Positions 9,125 through 18,722 of a stretch of 64,000 nucleotides of DNA are shown in pieces. Each line of letters opens with the position of its first letter. Position 1 is the first letter of the stretch. The notes below the pieces were generated by a model. That model saw nothing but the letters and a program-made list of their open reading frames with translations. It made no database searches and was not told the origin of the DNA. Where the stretch lies: the IMG/VR virus record IMGVR_UViG_3300047462_000282, positions 124,001 to 188,000 of that record; one strand, given 5' to 3'. Origin of the DNA: a virus. The translations under genes were made by a program, and so were the position numbers.

Positions 9125-12100
9125 ATGACCTTTTTGGGCGCCTTAGCAGATCAAATTAATAATCAATTTTCTATTGGCGAAAACACCGACCATACTTTGG
9201 ATGCTGTCGTAAACGGACAGAACCAAAAGTATGGTTCCTTGGGTGATTTTGCTACGAAATTTGATCAATCTGCCGAGCGTAGATATGTTGAAGAAGGGTA
9301 TCTCCGTAGAGATCCTTATAATACTGATCCAAAACAGTTTGAAATATTGATGCAAGAACCAAATATAACTGTTTTAGTTAAAAAGAGAATGTTCTCTTCT
9401 ATTAACGAAAATTATCGTCCTGATTATATGGATGCAGACGAAAAGCTTTACTATAAAGCAATGAAGATTTTGTTTCAAAACAAATGTCGTCAAATTGCTG
9501 CTCTTGAGAAGCTATCTAAAATTCAACAAATTACTGACGCTGTGGGTAATATCTCAGACCAGCTACTGCCCATTATCATTACATTATCAGATGAAGCTAC
9601 TGGAACTGGTAGCGGTGTGGGTGGCAACAACCTGTTTGGACAAATCAACTCCAACGGTGATGTAACTAATTTTACCAAAGCTATCGATAGAATTAGAAGA
9701 CTATATGCTTTCAATACTACCAATCAAAGTACCACTTGGATTACTGATCCCACCAATCTATTCCAATCACAGTTCGGACAAGGTACTGGCGTCATTGAAC
9801 TAACTAACGTCATGACTTTTAGCACCAATGTGGGCACTGATTTGAGATCTCCCGGCTCCTTCAGCTTCAACATCAGCGACCCTTATGAGTCGATGTTGAT
9901 TACTGAATACGATATAGAAAGAGCTTTAAGTGATGCTACTAACTCTTATTACAACCACAAGATTTATCAGTTTGGTCAAGATAGTGCCGTACAAGTTATC
10001 AATGATACGCAAACTAGACTCAATCAACTAAGAAGCGCCCGAGGAGTCAGCCCCATCACCATCAAGACAAATCCAGATACCTTACTTGGCAGAAGAGTAA
10101 TAGCGGTCTTTGACAGATTAGGTATTGAGCTTCCATTCCAGTACAACGCAGGATTTGCTGGTCTTGGAAGTGGCGTAACAGTAGCCGATGCATACCTACA
10201 GGGTGGTGCAGTGGCGGGTATTGATGGCTTGAGCACCACTCCCCAAAATAGTTTAGGCTCTAATACTACTGTGATTGCCGCATCTCCAGAAGCTGAGTTG
10301 TCCGTATTTCAAAGACTAATCACTGCCATATTTAACAAGTTACAGCTCGATGCAAATTCCAAAAATGCCTTTCAAACAACCAACAGAGCCACCAACTATC
10401 CAAGAAGAAAATTGAAGTTCAACTTCTCTGGAAAATTGATTGTTCAGCCAATGGATACTGTTCATATCTACATGAACTCAAAGAGCAGATTTGATACCAA
10501 GTTACTATCAGGCTTGCAAAACATGTTCAGTGGTGTGGGTATTTTGCAGAATTTGAACAACACCATTATTGATTTCAAAAATCAAGCTAATACCTTATTC
10601 AATCCATCTGGTAGTGTCCAGGTACAAGTTGAAAAATCTGCTTTCGTTGGTCCCGACTTCCCTAATTTTTTGTGGGCACTTCTTAGGGGGCAGTTTGTTA
10701 CTGAAAGAGAAGGAACCCACGTTTTTGCCGGTGTAATCGAAGGTGCTACCGACAACTGGTCGGATGGCAAATTTACTGTTGATGTACGAGGTAAGGATAA
10801 CTCTACTTATTTCGACATGGGCAAAGTCAATTTTAAGCCTGGTGTGGATGTTTTTAACGGAGCTTTGTTCGATCCGCTAACTCCTTTCAAGACCAAGTTC
10901 GACACCATTAGTAGCAACGCCAAAGATAACACTCCAGAACTATTGGATGAAAACAAGGTGCTCTTGGGCACATCTCAAGATAACAGTTCGCCTCTTGTCA
11001 AGTTTAAATTAGGACCTAATGTAGGACAAGCCGCTCATGCAGACAGCTTCATTCAAAACACTAGCATCGATAAGGGCACGGGTGCTGTCAGTAAAGTTTT
11101 TTATGCCCCTGACGGACTAGTCTATAAATGGAAAGAGGGTATCGGCACTCTAGTTCAATTTGGTAACTCTATCGATCTTAATGATCCTAACAAAGTTGGT
11201 TACCCAGCTTTAACTAAGGAGCCATTTGCTGGACAGGACGTGATGAACGTTCTTTCTCTGTTGATTACTGGTCAACCATATAACTTTACTACCTACTGGC
11301 GTGCTGTTTCCAATTTTGACGGCTTTCAGCGCGATCCTCAAAGTCAGCAAGATGGAGCCTATTCCTATTTTGATGCTTTGCGTACCGATTTGAAAAAGAA
11401 CAACATCATTTGGGGTAACTTCGTGCCATTCAAAGGGTTGTCGGTAGATGAGCAGTCTTTTGCTAAGGCTATGAAAGCACAATTTAGCATAGTAGCTCGT
11501 AACCAAGAACTAGATTCAAAGCTACAAAAATTGTCCGAAGCCAAACGACAAGCTGTCATGTTCGGTGCATCTTCAGTTCTAACAGTTGGAGACAAAACTA
11601 AATTTGACCAGGATCATGCCAAGGCACAGTCGATTGTTCAAACACTGCAAACTCAGATTGATGGCTTAGTAGCAGCAATTCAAACGGATAATCAATCCAA
11701 CAATGCATTGGTAACCGCTGGCAGCGATGTTTCCTACGACTCCAATGAGTTCTTAAATAACTCGAACAATCAATTGTCGGATCCTTCATTTAGAAAGATG
11801 TTCAGAAGACAAATTAACTATTTGACTCGCAGAATGTCTTACAATGTCCGTGCTAATGCAGATAAAAACCTGTTCATTGTCGATGATTATTATGACAAAG
11901 ACTATGATTTGCTAGCGTATGAGCAGTCCTTGGCAGATGGTATCAAACTATACAATAACGAATTCACCAGCGTGAGAGAAAAGATTACCGCTACTGCTGA
12001 TCTTCTCAACCTAGAGGTATTTGCTGACACTCAAGGACATATTAGAGTTAGACCTCCTCAGTACAACAGGATGCCCAGCTCTATTTTTTATAGAATGATA

Positions 12101-14182
12101 TTCCTAAAGCAAGCATTAGGAGTACAAGTATATCCACAGTTCTTAGAAGATCTATTCACCGATCAAATCAATACTCTAATACAGAGAATTGAAATAGTTG
12201 AGGACCAAATTAGACTGGATTGTGCTGTACTGGGTTACAATGACGATGATTCTTCTAAAGCTTTTATTTTGAGCAACGGCTCTACTTCTGGTACTGGTGA
12301 TAGTTTCGGATTCTTGTCTGACACCAATGGCAGAATTTCAGATTTAGTTTCCACTATGAATGCGGCTAATCCAGATCAAAGAGATGCTATCAATCAGTCC
12401 AGCAGAACATTTACCACATTGCAGAATCAAGCAGTTTCTACCAAGGATGTTTTTACCGACACCCAGAAGTACAGGGCAGTCATTCAAGCAATCACCACCG
12501 GAAAACTGAACCAAGCAGGATACGGTATCTATGATGTTCCTCAATACAGCACGAACGCCCGAATCGATGAATTGATACAAAGAATCAAGACTAACTCTGG
12601 TCAACAGATTTCGCGTGATAACTATCTAATTAGCAGTTCGTTGTTGGATAACGGTGTCGTTGCGCCAGCCGGTCAATCCATTGATATTTTTAAGGTGACC
12701 AGTGAGCTATCTGACAAAATCAAAGAGAGACAAAAGGTTCTCAAGCTGTTGTATGGAGCCGTCAAAAATTCCATTGAAGCCAGATCACTAGATGATGATA
12801 TCACAACTAGTAGTGCCATGCTAACTCCAGGAAATTTTGCTAACTCACATGTTCCAGAAATTTTCGAGCACATGATCCAAGATGAGACTTACGATGATTA
12901 TGGACCAGGTTCTGGATCTAGGTACGTCATCAAGCGCGCTCAAATTAGGAGCATCACTATCTCGGAAACTCCGCCTGATTTTACGCTGGTGGAAGTAAGA
13001 GGCATCCTCAATCCGTTTGCGCCAAACGCTCTTCCAGAAGGACTTAACTCTTTTCCAAATGGAGGAAATGGATTGGTCACTGCCGCCGCCGTCGATTATG
13101 ATACGTGGAGAAATTATGGATTCAGGCAGCAGAATCCCATCAACGTTCCATTTCTTAGCGATCCCAACTCTCAGTGTGCCCCTTATGCTAGCATGATTTT
13201 GAGTCGTGCTCGTCGTAATATTTTAAGAGGAAGCATCACAATTTCCGGTAATGAGTTTCAGCAGCCAGGCGAAGTAATTTACCTAGAAGATAGAGGAATG
13301 CTTTTCTACGTCAGCTCAGTTAGACACAATTTTAACTACGCCAGCGGCTTCACTACGACTATGGATTTGACGTTTGGTCACAGTCCAGGTGAGTATATTC
13401 CAACTACTGTAGACGTTATTGGAAAGCTAATCTATAACAACAGAGATATATCTGGATACATTGTTCAAAGACAGTCTAGTTCATCTAACGATTCCAATAT
13501 TGGAGTTGTACAGAGAGATGATAATACCACGACAGCAACAAGTTCCGGAAATCCTGGTACCTCCTCAGCTAACGTATCTCTACAGAACGCTAATAATTCA
13601 ACTATTAGCAATATCCTATATACATCTGCATACATGATAAATGCAAATAGCGTTAGAGGAAATAACGTTCAGGCTAGTGTTGATTTGAGAATTTATTATG
13701 ACTCTAACAACCAGCCAGATTCCAATCTAATGGATTTTGCCAACAGCATCAAGACGCTGTTGACTAGCGACAATACTGGACCAAAGCAGCAATTGCAGGG
13801 TGTTACCGGCGTTCAGTCTAACCCTCGTTTGCAACCGTCCGATGTCAATGTAGTTACCATAAAGCTAGATGATGACACGGTTATGAGTTCACCATCACAA
13901 AAGGCTATTGATGCAGCCCGCAATAAAATGGCTAATTCCAGTCTTAGTGGAGGAGGAGCTTCACCACCAAGTGGCAATAGTAGCGGTGGCACTGCAACTA
14001 GCACTGGAGCAACTCAAAGCACAACTGGAGCCTCACCAGCATCCCCACAACAGAAAGATAAACTTAGAGCAGCATTGTTCAAGTATGTGGTAGATTGTTG
14101 GCTCAAATTTGTACCAGTACCACCACAACAGTCACAAACTAACAGTACCAGCACAGGTACAGATACTGGTCCAGGTTCCTAA
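9125..14182 (+). CDS. giant baseplate hub-like protein
   Basis: A 1685-residue protein starting at ATG 9125, preceded by AGGATAAC; an in-frame start at 9044 lies inside the upstream gene and is unlikely. Visible features: GSFSFNISDPYESMLITEYD near residue 245, reminiscent of hub domain strands; KLIVQPMDTVHIYMNSKSRF near residue 440 and FAGVIEGATDNWSDGKFTVDVRG near 540, which look like the two beta barrels of gp27/gpD-type hubs; a Gln/Lys-rich helical segment near 780-860; and a low-complexity Ser/Gly/Thr tail with SGGGASPPSGNSSGGTA. It is much larger than T4 gp27 (about 390 residues), so it may fuse hub and additional functions. It overlaps the spike gene by one base (TAATG). Hub identity is inferred from context and these segments. 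Confidence 0.6.
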   Translation: MTFLGALADQINNQFSIGENTDHTLDAVVNGQNQKYGSLGDFATKFDQSAERRYVEEGYLRRDPYNTDPKQFEILMQEPNITVLVKKRMFSSINENYRPDYMDADEKLYYKAMKILFQNKCRQIAALEKLSKIQQITDAVGNISDQLLPIIITLSDEATGTGSGVGGNNLFGQINSNGDVTNFTKAIDRIRRLYAFNTTNQSTTWITDPTNLFQSQFGQGTGVIELTNVMTFSTNVGTDLRSPGSFSFNISDPYESMLITEYDIERALSDATNSYYNHKIYQFGQDSAVQVINDTQTRLNQLRSARGVSPITIKTNPDTLLGRRVIAVFDRLGIELPFQYNAGFAGLGSGVTVADAYLQGGAVAGIDGLSTTPQNSLGSNTTVIAASPEAELSVFQRLITAIFNKLQLDANSKNAFQTTNRATNYPRRKLKFNFSGKLIVQPMDTVHIYMNSKSRFDTKLLSGLQNMFSGVGILQNLNNTIIDFKNQANTLFNPSGSVQVQVEKSAFVGPDFPNFLWALLRGQFVTEREGTHVFAGVIEGATDNWSDGKFTVDVRGKDNSTYFDMGKVNFKPGVDVFNGALFDPLTPFKTKFDTISSNAKDNTPELLDENKVLLGTSQDNSSPLVKFKLGPNVGQAAHADSFIQNTSIDKGTGAVSKVFYAPDGLVYKWKEGIGTLVQFGNSIDLNDPNKVGYPALTKEPFAGQDVMNVLSLLITGQPYNFTTYWRAVSNFDGFQRDPQSQQDGAYSYFDALRTDLKKNNIIWGNFVPFKGLSVDEQSFAKAMKAQFSIVARNQELDSKLQKLSEAKRQAVMFGASSVLTVGDKTKFDQDHAKAQSIVQTLQTQIDGLVAAIQTDNQSNNALVTAGSDVSYDSNEFLNNSNNQLSDPSFRKMFRRQINYLTRRMSYNVRANADKNLFIVDDYYDKDYDLLAYEQSLADGIKLYNNEFTSVREKITATADLLNLEVFADTQGHIRVRPPQYNRMPSSIFYRMIFLKQALGVQVYPQFLEDLFTDQINTLIQRIEIVEDQIRLDCAVLGYNDDDSSKAFILSNGSTSGTGDSFGFLSDTNGRISDLVSTMNAANPDQRDAINQSSRTFTTLQNQAVSTKDVFTDTQKYRAVIQAITTGKLNQAGYGIYDVPQYSTNARIDELIQRIKTNSGQQISRDNYLISSSLLDNGVVAPAGQSIDIFKVTSELSDKIKERQKVLKLLYGAVKNSIEARSLDDDITTSSAMLTPGNFANSHVPEIFEHMIQDETYDDYGPGSGSRYVIKRAQIRSITISETPPDFTLVEVRGILNPFAPNALPEGLNSFPNGGNGLVTAAAVDYDTWRNYGFRQQNPINVPFLSDPNSQCAPYASMILSRARRNILRGSITISGNEFQQPGEVIYLEDRGMLFYVSSVRHNFNYASGFTTTMDLTFGHSPGEYIPTTVDVIGKLIYNNRDISGYIVQRQSSSSNDSNIGVVQRDDNTTTATSSGNPGTSSANVSLQNANNSTISNILYTSAYMINANSVRGNNVQASVDLRIYYDSNNQPDSNLMDFANSIKTLLTSDNTGPKQQLQGVTGVQSNPRLQPSDVNVVTIKLDDDTVMSSPSQKAIDAARNKMANSSLSGGGASPPSGNSSGGTATSTGATQSTTGASPASPQQKDKLRAALFKYVVDCWLKFVPVPPQQSQTNSTSTGTDTGPGS

Positions 14183-16218
14183 TGCCGAATCCAAATCTGT
14201 TCAATGAAGAAGTCGGGTTATTACACCGTGGTTGGATTGATAGTTACGACGCTAAAACGGATCGTATTTTTGTTAAATTAAACGTAGGTCCAATAACTAG
14301 CAACAACCCAGCTATCGGCATGCCCGCCCCTCATACCATGTTCTTTAACAATGGTATGTTGATAACTACTATGCCATCTCCTGGCACCCCCGTAACAGTA
14401 GCTCAGGGCAGTGGTGGTCAGTATCATTTCGTTTCTTTCTTAGCCGAAGATTTGACTATTCTTCCTACATTGACTCTTGGAGAGATGTTAATCCAAGCTA
14501 ATGATACCACTAAAATTACACTAAATGATAGTTTCGATATCTTACTTGGATCTGATGGAAATAGATTTCATGTAAACACAGATCGTAGCTATATTAGTAG
14601 TAATTTTGATAATGAGTTTAATTTTACTCAAGCTGTTAGAAAAGTAAATGGTATAGTAAAAAGAGATTTAGTTCTTAATACCAATTTCGATCAAGATTCA
14701 AAATTAGAGAGTGATAACTACGATGCGCAGTTTTTCGTAATCGGACTTGACCCAACTGCAAGTTCCAACTCTGTCATTACTGGTTCTACCAAGAATCCGC
14801 CTTTTGTAGAAGATAGAGAGTTAGTTTATGAATTTCAGTATGATTCTAATATTACTGATGATCTAAATGAATCTACCCTTTATAGTAGTACTGGCACTAA
14901 AACTCAATCATTCAGCTTTCCTAATCGTCGCACTAGCAGGGCAGATACTCTAAGTTTAACTTTAGCCTCTCCTAATTACTTGATGGAAACTATCAAAGGT
15001 ACAGTAGTAGATATCTTTGGTAACATTTTAGATCTTAATAGAAGCCCTTTGCTTAAGTCGAGATCAGTCAATAAAAATCAAGCAACTATCCGTTCTGATC
15101 AAAATAGTAATACAGTTCAATCTTTCCTAAATATTAAGGCAATGGAAAGAAGAAGTATTGCTTATCATTTCGAGATCAATGCTCGTAAAGATTTGAGCGG
15201 AAGTAACGGTCAAATTTCTTTGCCAGATATTAACTCTAATGATGATCATGCTAGAAGTCGTAGCCGATTCTTTGTAGATATTGACAAAGAAGGTCAATTC
15301 AAGATCAATGTGCCAGCCTCCAGTGAAACTGGTAACATTCCATTACTGACTAGATATGAGAACTATTCTACTTTTGGTTCTGAGGATAATAATAATCCAA
15401 ACAAGTTAATATTCAGAGATGATAACCTAGATATTTTTCAGGATTCTTTTGCTGCCCCTACAGCTACACCATCAACTACTGGTTTTGACTATGCACCAGA
15501 TAAAGGCTCTGTCCAATTAAAGGATGGAGATGCAGATGGCGCCCCAATTGATAGAATTACTGGTTCACACATCAAGCATGGTACCGCTTATCATGACATT
15601 TTACAAACCTGTTATGTGCATCAGTCCAATGACTTTATCAACTATCAATCAGGCACAACTCAACCGCTAACCGTGGATCTTAGCACCATTAAGCCCCTAA
15701 CTAAAATCGTTTCCCCAGTTATCATGCTATCTGGCACTGGAGCTAATGCTGGCGGTCGTAGCGGTTCCATGAATTTTGATGGTTCAGTAGAGGTGAATAT
15801 TGGGGCAAATACCATAGACAGACAATCTTTGTGGATGGATATGGCTGGTGGTATGGTTGCTCATATTGGTAGAGGTTTGGCGGATTCTAATGGTAGCATG
15901 CGCAGCGCCGCTGTCAATATGGATGGTGATTTTTATATGCAAATTGGTGGTTTCGGTGTAACCGGAGACCAAAGATTTGCAAAAGAATTTAATGGAAGTT
16001 ATGGAGCAGTGCTAGATCTAAGAATCATGACTGCAACTGGTAACGTCCATATGTTCAGATGTGACAACAATGGAGTAACTTTAATGACTCCTGGTAACAT
16101 GGCATTTCACGCAGCTGGAGATATTAAATTCACTTCAGATCATAACATTATTTTGGAATCTGAAACCTTGATTGCGCAAGGGAGAATGATTCTAAAAGAG
16201 TTCGGCGGATCTATATGA
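14182..16218 (+). CDS. baseplate central spike protein, OB-fold plus beta-helix
   Basis: A 678-residue protein. The first ~100 residues (HRGWIDSYDAKTDRIFVKLN ... ITTMPSPGTPVTVAQGSGG) have the pattern of the OB-fold domain at the head of gp5/gpV/VgrG-type spikes. The last ~160 residues are rich in short repeated strands with Gly and Asn, e.g. RQSLWMDMAGGMVAHIGRG and GNVHMFRCDNNGVTLMTPGN, consistent with a trimeric beta-helix needle. No lysozyme domain was seen between them. The middle (residues ~150-450) is beta-rich and unassigned. It follows the hub gene by a one-base overlap; hub and spike trimers stack in known baseplates. Confidence 0.7.
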   Translation: MPNPNLFNEEVGLLHRGWIDSYDAKTDRIFVKLNVGPITSNNPAIGMPAPHTMFFNNGMLITTMPSPGTPVTVAQGSGGQYHFVSFLAEDLTILPTLTLGEMLIQANDTTKITLNDSFDILLGSDGNRFHVNTDRSYISSNFDNEFNFTQAVRKVNGIVKRDLVLNTNFDQDSKLESDNYDAQFFVIGLDPTASSNSVITGSTKNPPFVEDRELVYEFQYDSNITDDLNESTLYSSTGTKTQSFSFPNRRTSRADTLSLTLASPNYLMETIKGTVVDIFGNILDLNRSPLLKSRSVNKNQATIRSDQNSNTVQSFLNIKAMERRSIAYHFEINARKDLSGSNGQISLPDINSNDDHARSRSRFFVDIDKEGQFKINVPASSETGNIPLLTRYENYSTFGSEDNNNPNKLIFRDDNLDIFQDSFAAPTATPSTTGFDYAPDKGSVQLKDGDADGAPIDRITGSHIKHGTAYHDILQTCYVHQSNDFINYQSGTTQPLTVDLSTIKPLTKIVSPVIMLSGTGANAGGRSGSMNFDGSVEVNIGANTIDRQSLWMDMAGGMVAHIGRGLADSNGSMRSAAVNMDGDFYMQIGGFGVTGDQRFAKEFNGSYGAVLDLRIMTATGNVHMFRCDNNGVTLMTPGNMAFHAAGDIKFTSDHNIILESETLIAQGRMILKEFGGSI

Positions 16219-16225
16219 GGACAAT

Positions 16226-16588
16226 ATGACAAAACTTAACCCTATCATTTATCGTAAATTAATGGCTCAAGCAGAAGAAGCTAAAGAGCAAGGCTTGACT
16301 AAGCTAGCTAATAGTATCGCAGAGGCAATAGCTGAAGAGCCTGAGGAACAATTAAAAGAATATTCTTATGCTCAATTACAGGATGATGTTCATAAGCAAT
16401 TATGGAAAGCAGCCACCCTCATGATGAAGTATTATGATCTTGATTCTACTGATGTTCAAAAATTAGATAAAAATATTACAGTTTGGGCATCTGAGATGTT
16501 GGATGAAATGGAGCAAACATTAGGTGTTGATTCAATGATTAAAGGTCCTTTGGAACCAAAGCTTCCAGGCGAAAAACAAATAACCTGA
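16226..16588 (+). CDS. small helical protein of the baseplate cluster, unknown
   Basis: A 120-residue, acidic, apparently all-helical protein (MAQAEEAKEQGLTKLANSIA, then QLWKAATLMMKYYDLDS). GAGGACAAT precedes the start. No family was recognised. Its place between spike and the hydrophobic tail protein suggests a minor structural part or assembly factor, but nothing in the sequence shows which. Confidence 0.7.
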   Translation: MTKLNPIIYRKLMAQAEEAKEQGLTKLANSIAEAIAEEPEEQLKEYSYAQLQDDVHKQLWKAATLMMKYYDLDSTDVQKLDKNITVWASEMLDEMEQTLGVDSMIKGPLEPKLPGEKQIT

Positions 16589-16604
16589 TATATAAACAAT
16601 TACA

Positions 16605-18722
16605 ATGCCTTGTTCGCCAAACGACGTTTCCCTTCCAAATCCAAGTGGTCCTAGTGGTCCTGCCATTAAAGGATTTGGAGTTCCGTCTATCGCGAGCTTG
16701 CCAAATACAGCTCCCTTCCCAGACGGATTCCCAGAAGATTTGTTAAACATTTTAAATACTTTAGAGTTCTTGGTTCCTCCTGGAGCGCTGAAGCCTCAAT
16801 TGAATCCAAATTTCGGTAAAGATGTTTTCGACGGCATTATGAAAATGCTTGATCAATTCATGCCATTTTTAATGCTGTATAAATTCTTTTTACCAGTATT
16901 GAATCTTATTATTTGCATAATTGAAGTTCTGTGTGCATTAATGAATCCATTCGCTTTAATCAACGCACTTATTAGATTATTTAAAGTTTGTATTCCTGAA
17001 TTTTTAAATATATTTCCAGTATTCGCAATGATCATTATGATCATTTCTTTGCTTCTTTTGTTGCTTGCTTTAGTTGAGTACTTGATTGAGCAGATTCTTA
17101 AATTAGTAAATTCAATTCTACAAAATATCAATGCTCTTCAGATGGCATTCCAGAACGCAGACTCTAGCGGTGTGCAGGCGATTGCCAAAAAGCTTGGTTC
17201 TCTTCTATGTATCTTCCAAAACTTCTTTGTCCTATTGTCAGTTTTCGGAATTATTATTGATGTCATCAAAGACATTCTTGAGCTTGTATTCTCTATCCCA
17301 CCTTGCCAAGATGGCAACTCTGGCGACAGTGGATGCTGCACCCCAAACACCTGCCCAACTATTGTACAAAGTCAGTACACAAGAACCACTGGTGAGTTTA
17401 AGTATTTGGGTGAAGTGGACTTAGGAACCTCCATTGCTGGACTTAGTATTCCTGTTCGTGGCGAGAGCTGGCAGTTGTTTGACGTTCAGCAGCCTCAACC
17501 TGAGCAATTTAGAAATATCTTTGATGCGTTCGATATTACCACCGCACCACCAAAGCCAATTTTCTTCCCAACAGATTCTACTTACAACTCTCAAACAGCT
17601 CCAGCCCAGGCTGCATACACGCTAGATTTGAGATTGTTCTACAATCCATTAAATTGGGGCAGAACCGGAACTGCACGCTTCATTAGATTCAAGAGCTGCA
17701 TCATGACTAATGTGCCAAGTATAAATCTGAAGGAAGGCGATAACAGTAATAAGACTGTTAATAATGCAGTCGCTTTATTAGCTGGTGGATTGGGATATGA
17801 AGACGATGGAACCACAGTTCTTACGGGCTTCGGTACCGATGGAACCACTCCAATTTCTGACCAAGCTACTCTAGAAAATTTCATACATACGGCAACAGTG
17901 TCTAGCTTAATACCAAACCTTTCAATTCATGATGGTTACACATTTGACAATATGGAATACACCTTCAAACCAAACATTGCTGTTTTGTTGCAAAAGAATT
18001 TGGTTACCTTGGGATGCGTTCCTGATATCGCTTTAAATAGAGACTTCATCAATACTGTTGTCGCAGGTGATGCAGCACTCAAATCACAGCAACTATCACA
18101 GCTGGTGTTTCCAGACCCCGCAGCCGCTCAACAATGTCTTACAACTGCACTCTCCGCCCTTCGCTCTAATCTAACAACTGAAGGTGTCGCTCAATTCCAG
18201 GCAACTGCCAACGTATGTTTGCAAAAGCTTCAGGATGATACAAACGCTGCACTAAATGATGTTATTGGTATCGGTTTCGATCCTTGCAGCAGCACTTTTA
18301 CATTAACTCCAACCGTTCAATTTACCACCAATGATATTCTTGTGTCTGTTAGCTTGAACGAAAAGAATGGCATCAACTTGACGACCGGCATGTCCGCCTC
18401 CGTAGCTACAGATTTGGCTAACAGAATCAAAGGTCATGTCACATTCGGAAATATCAGCAATTTTACTTACGATGGCACTCAGGCTTTCACTGCTCTACTT
18501 ACCAGCGATTCTCCTGGTACTGGACAACTGATGATTTCTTTTGATAATCAAACGTTCTGCACCAACACTATTCCGGCAGATACGACTACACCTCCAACTC
18601 ATACGCTTCAATCACAAACTTATCAGTTCGTTTACTCTCCAAGCATCACTCCAACCGGAGAAGGCGACACCACTGGTGCTCCAAGACGTGACCTAGGCGA
18701 CCTAGCTAGAGACGGTATCTAA
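16605..18722 (+). CDS. hydrophobic tail/baseplate protein with several membrane-like segments
   Basis: A 705-residue protein. Residues ~85-240 are strongly hydrophobic, with at least three segments long enough to span a membrane: FFLPVLNLIICIIEVLCALM, FPVFAMIIMIISLLLLLLAL and FFVLLSVFGIIIDVIKDIL. A Pro-rich N-terminus (MPCSPNDVSLPNPSGPSGPA) precedes them, and a Cys-cluster follows (SGCCTPNTCPT). The remainder is beta-rich and soluble-looking. I do not recognise the family. Position among baseplate genes rather than lysis genes suggests a virion component that could insert into the host membrane during DNA delivery; this is inference. The ATG lacks a clear Shine-Dalgarno; TATATAA at 16589-16595 lies just upstream. 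It overlaps the next gene by one base. Confidence 0.65.
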   Translation: MPCSPNDVSLPNPSGPSGPAIKGFGVPSIASLPNTAPFPDGFPEDLLNILNTLEFLVPPGALKPQLNPNFGKDVFDGIMKMLDQFMPFLMLYKFFLPVLNLIICIIEVLCALMNPFALINALIRLFKVCIPEFLNIFPVFAMIIMIISLLLLLLALVEYLIEQILKLVNSILQNINALQMAFQNADSSGVQAIAKKLGSLLCIFQNFFVLLSVFGIIIDVIKDILELVFSIPPCQDGNSGDSGCCTPNTCPTIVQSQYTRTTGEFKYLGEVDLGTSIAGLSIPVRGESWQLFDVQQPQPEQFRNIFDAFDITTAPPKPIFFPTDSTYNSQTAPAQAAYTLDLRLFYNPLNWGRTGTARFIRFKSCIMTNVPSINLKEGDNSNKTVNNAVALLAGGLGYEDDGTTVLTGFGTDGTTPISDQATLENFIHTATVSSLIPNLSIHDGYTFDNMEYTFKPNIAVLLQKNLVTLGCVPDIALNRDFINTVVAGDAALKSQQLSQLVFPDPAAAQQCLTTALSALRSNLTTEGVAQFQATANVCLQKLQDDTNAALNDVIGIGFDPCSSTFTLTPTVQFTTNDILVSVSLNEKNGINLTTGMSASVATDLANRIKGHVTFGNISNFTYDGTQAFTALLTSDSPGTGQLMISFDNQTFCTNTIPADTTTPPTHTLQSQTYQFVYSPSITPTGEGDTTGAPRRDLGDLARDGI

